Source: CAVWGP01 sp963754645 (lineage in GTDB: Bacteria; Pseudomonadota; Alphaproteobacteria; Bin65). Taken from it: a DNA stretch of 64,000 nucleotides. Position 1 is the first letter of the stretch. The number at the start of each line of letters is the position of its first letter. Of the stretch, positions 62,235 to 64,000 are shown piece after piece. The notes under the pieces are model-generated. The model did no database searches, was not told the DNA's origin, and worked only from the letters and a program-made list of their open reading frames with translations. Location: contig CAVWGP010000001.1 in the NCBI GenBank assembly GCA_963754645.1, forward strand, positions 186,001-250,000, read 5' to 3'. The position numbers and the translations under genes were made by a program.

Positions 62235-63194
62235 TTTCCTCCGGCGGCACCGAGCCGCGCTTCGGGCGATACGATCCGCTCCTCGGGCAGCAGGCCCTCG
62301 GGCCGGAACAGGAGCATCAGCACGAGAATCAATCCGACCATGACGACGCGGATCGCCGCCACCTGCTGCTGCAAGACCGGCGGCAATACGGCCGAGAGCA
62401 CCGTTTCAGTCGCGGTCCACAGCGCCCAGATCACCGCCGTTCCCAGAATGGCGCCGCGATTGTTGCCGCTGCCGCCGACGATGAGCATGACGAAAACCTG
62501 GAACGTGAAGATCGGCTGCATGTCTTGCGGGCTCACGAAGCCGGTGAAATTCGCATAGAGCGCGCCCGACAAGCCCATCAGCATCGAGCCCATGACGAAG
62601 GTTTGCAAACGGAACACCATGGCGTTCTTGCCGAGCGTGGCGGCGGCTTCCTCGTCTTCGCGGATGGCGCGCAGCACGCGGCCCCAGGGCGAACGCAACA
62701 TGCGCTGCAACGCCCAATAGACCAGGGCGACGATCGCCACGGTCATCGCGAGATAGAGCATGTTGGCGATGCGCGGCGAGCCGGTCCAAGCGAGGAACGG
62801 CTTGGGCACGCCGTAAAGCCCGTCGAAGCCGCGCGTCACCGACTTCAAGTTCATGGCGACGAGTTGCAGGCAGACCGCCGTGCCGAAGGTGCCGATGGCG
62901 AGGAAATCGTGGCGCAGCCTGAATTGTCGGAATGCCGACCACGAGCGCCACGAGGCCCGAGACCAGCATGGCGCCGACAAAGCCAACCGGCACCGGCAAG
63001 CCGAAGCCGCCGAAGGCGTCGGGGTAGTTCGGCCCGGTGAGAAACGCCGTGGCATAGGCGCCGACGCCGAAAAATCCCACGATGCCGACGCTCAGCATGC
63101 CGGTGAAGCCCCATTGCAGATTGAGGCCGAGGGTCGACAGCGAATAGACGCCGACGATGACGCAAAAGAAAACGAGATAGGAGGCGAGATCCAT
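62231..63194 (-). CDS. branched-chain amino acid type ABC permease LivM 2 (frameshifted)
   Basis: About 320 aa. It starts MDLASYLVFFCVIVGVYSLS at ATG 63194. One inserted base near 62921 breaks the frame in VVGIPTI; dropping it gives RLRHDFLAIGTFGTAVCLQL and the rest of the membrane protein, ending LLPEERIVSPEARLGAAGGK. The EAA-type loop is GRVLRAIREDEEAAATLGKN. It starts 1 nt inside the LivH2 stop. With the receptor at 58853 it probably makes the second Liv importer; the ATPase genes are outside the window. Confidence 0.85.
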
Positions 63195-64000
63195 TACGGC
63201 TTCTCGCCGAGGATGCCCTGCGGGCGGAACATGAGGACGGCGATCACGGCGACGAAGGACACGGCCTGGCGATATTCCGCCACCAAATATTGGACCGTCG
63301 CCGCCTCGGCGATGCCGATCAGGACCGCGCCGAGCATGGCGCCGTAGATATTCGTGACGCCGCCGACGATGAGCGCGGCGAACATCGGCAACAGGAGCTC
63401 GAAGCCGAGATAGGGCTGCAATTGCACGGCGAGGCCGAACAGGACTCCGGCGATCGCCGCAAGCCCGCCGCCGATCGCCCAGGTCCAGCGGATGACGCCA
63501 TCGACATCGATGCCCGTGACCCGCGCCAAGGCCGGGTTTTCGCTGACCGCGCGCATCGATTTGCCGAGCCGGGTGCGGCTGAGAAACAGATGCAGCGCCG
63601 CCACCAGCGCGGCGGTGACGCCGAGCACGATGAGCTCGTTCGGCGTGATTTTCACCGGGCCGACGCGCAAGGCCGCCTGGATGCCGAAGGCGTAATAGGT
63701 CGGATCGGGCCCCGCCGCCATGACGATCAAATGCCGTAGCATCAGCGCGATGCCGAACGACGCCATGAGCAGGGTGATGCGCGAGCTGCCCTTGCGCCGC
63801 AGCCGCCCGAACACGGCGCGATCGATGAATTGGGCAACCAGCACGGTGAGCGCCACGGCGCAGAACGCGGCCACGATCAGCGGCCAGCCGAAGTTCAGGC
63901 TCGCGATCGACCCCGCCGTGCCGATCAGGAGAACGACGGCGAGCGCGAAATAGGCGCCGACGGTGACGTAGTCGCCCTGGGCGAAGCTGGGAAAATTGAG
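63194..64000 (-). CDS. branched-chain amino acid type ABC permease LivH 2 (5' end outside window)
   Basis: The permease frame is open from 64000 to a TAA at 63194-63196 (269 codons visible). It reads LNFPSFAQGDYVTVGAYFAL at the window edge, an early LivH segment, so few residues are missing. Later segments include ALIVGGVTNIYGAMLGAVLI and the loop SMRAVSENPALARVTGIDVD. The internal ATG at 63874 is not the start. Its TAA shares one base with the LivM2 ATG. Confidence 0.9.
   Translation of the reverse strand, partial: LNFPSFAQGDYVTVGAYFALAVVLLIGTAGSIASLNFGWPLIVAAFCAVALTVLVAQFIDRAVFGRLRRKGSSRITLLMASFGIALMLRHLIVMAAGPDPTYYAFGIQAALRVGPVKITPNELIVLGVTAALVAALHLFLSRTRLGKSMRAVSENPALARVTGIDVDGVIRWTWAIGGGLAAIAGVLFGLAVQLQPYLGFELLLPMFAALIVGGVTNIYGAMLGAVLIGIAEAATVQYLVAEYRQAVSFVAVIAVLMFRPQGILGEKP

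Overview
The window is GC-rich chromosomal DNA of bacterial type. An alphaproteobacterium (Hyphomicrobiales- or Rhodospirillales-like) fits best: there is a groESL operon with a CIRCE operator, a small RNA resembling the alphaproteobacterial mmgR/alpha-r8 group, several branched-chain amino acid type (Liv) and dipeptide type ABC importers, malonyl-CoA decarboxylase, and an indolepyruvate ferredoxin oxidoreductase. The lifestyle suggested is a heterotroph living on amino acids, peptides/amides and acyl-CoA-linked acids. This taxonomic reading is inference; no rRNA gene is present.

Layout. 1-3056 (minus): iorB (cut by the window edge) and iorA. 3197-8745 (plus): a 2OG-Fe(II) oxygenase and an acyl-CoA module (acyl-CoA synthetase, thiolase with an OB-fold partner, enoyl-CoA hydratase), punctuated by long palindromic intergenic repeats. 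8835-12001: an accessory patch with a cysteine-rich secreted protein, gene fragments, an AT-richer orphan gene, a TumE/TumA toxin-antitoxin pair and an array of TGATCA-centred repeats. 12102-23705 (plus): a peptide/amide import locus with three paralogous substrate-binding proteins, two permeases, one double ATPase and two amidases. 23702-25621 (minus): cupin, small membrane protein, ribbon-helix-helix regulator, agmatinase. 25832-28378 (plus): a candidate nuclease toxin with a double-CXXC immunity protein. 28446-30609: groESL with terminator and CIRCE. 30814-34614: an orphan DctP-like protein, two coupled secreted-protein genes including a Trp/His repeat protein, a VOC protein and an sRNA. 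34625-39954 (minus): thioesterase, M20 deacetylase, malonyl-CoA decarboxylase, alpha/beta hydrolase, O-acetylhomoserine sulfhydrylase. 40090-43922: a secreted unknown, OpgG/OpgD and a HEAT-like protein. 44156-50217: tRNA-Ser(CGA) and a 6-kb integrative element bounded by 60-bp att repeats. 50359-64000: two Liv import systems with an HpaB-type flavin hydroxylase, hydrolases and two facing aldo/keto reductases.

A striking property is that twelve protein loci need one or more small insertions (1 or 2 nt) removed to restore a full-length family member. I count 23 such sites and all can be read as insertions. They cluster in the agmatinase and the HpaB-like gene. Error in the underlying sequence is the likeliest cause. 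The affected genes are annotated over their full reconstructed span and flagged.

The most interesting biology is the toxin/immunity pair, the Trp/His-repeat secreted protein with its translationally coupled partner, the three-receptor peptide importer, the TGATCA repeat array, the mmgR-like sRNA, and the tRNA-Ser island, which carries unknown cargo and a remnant of a second integrase.
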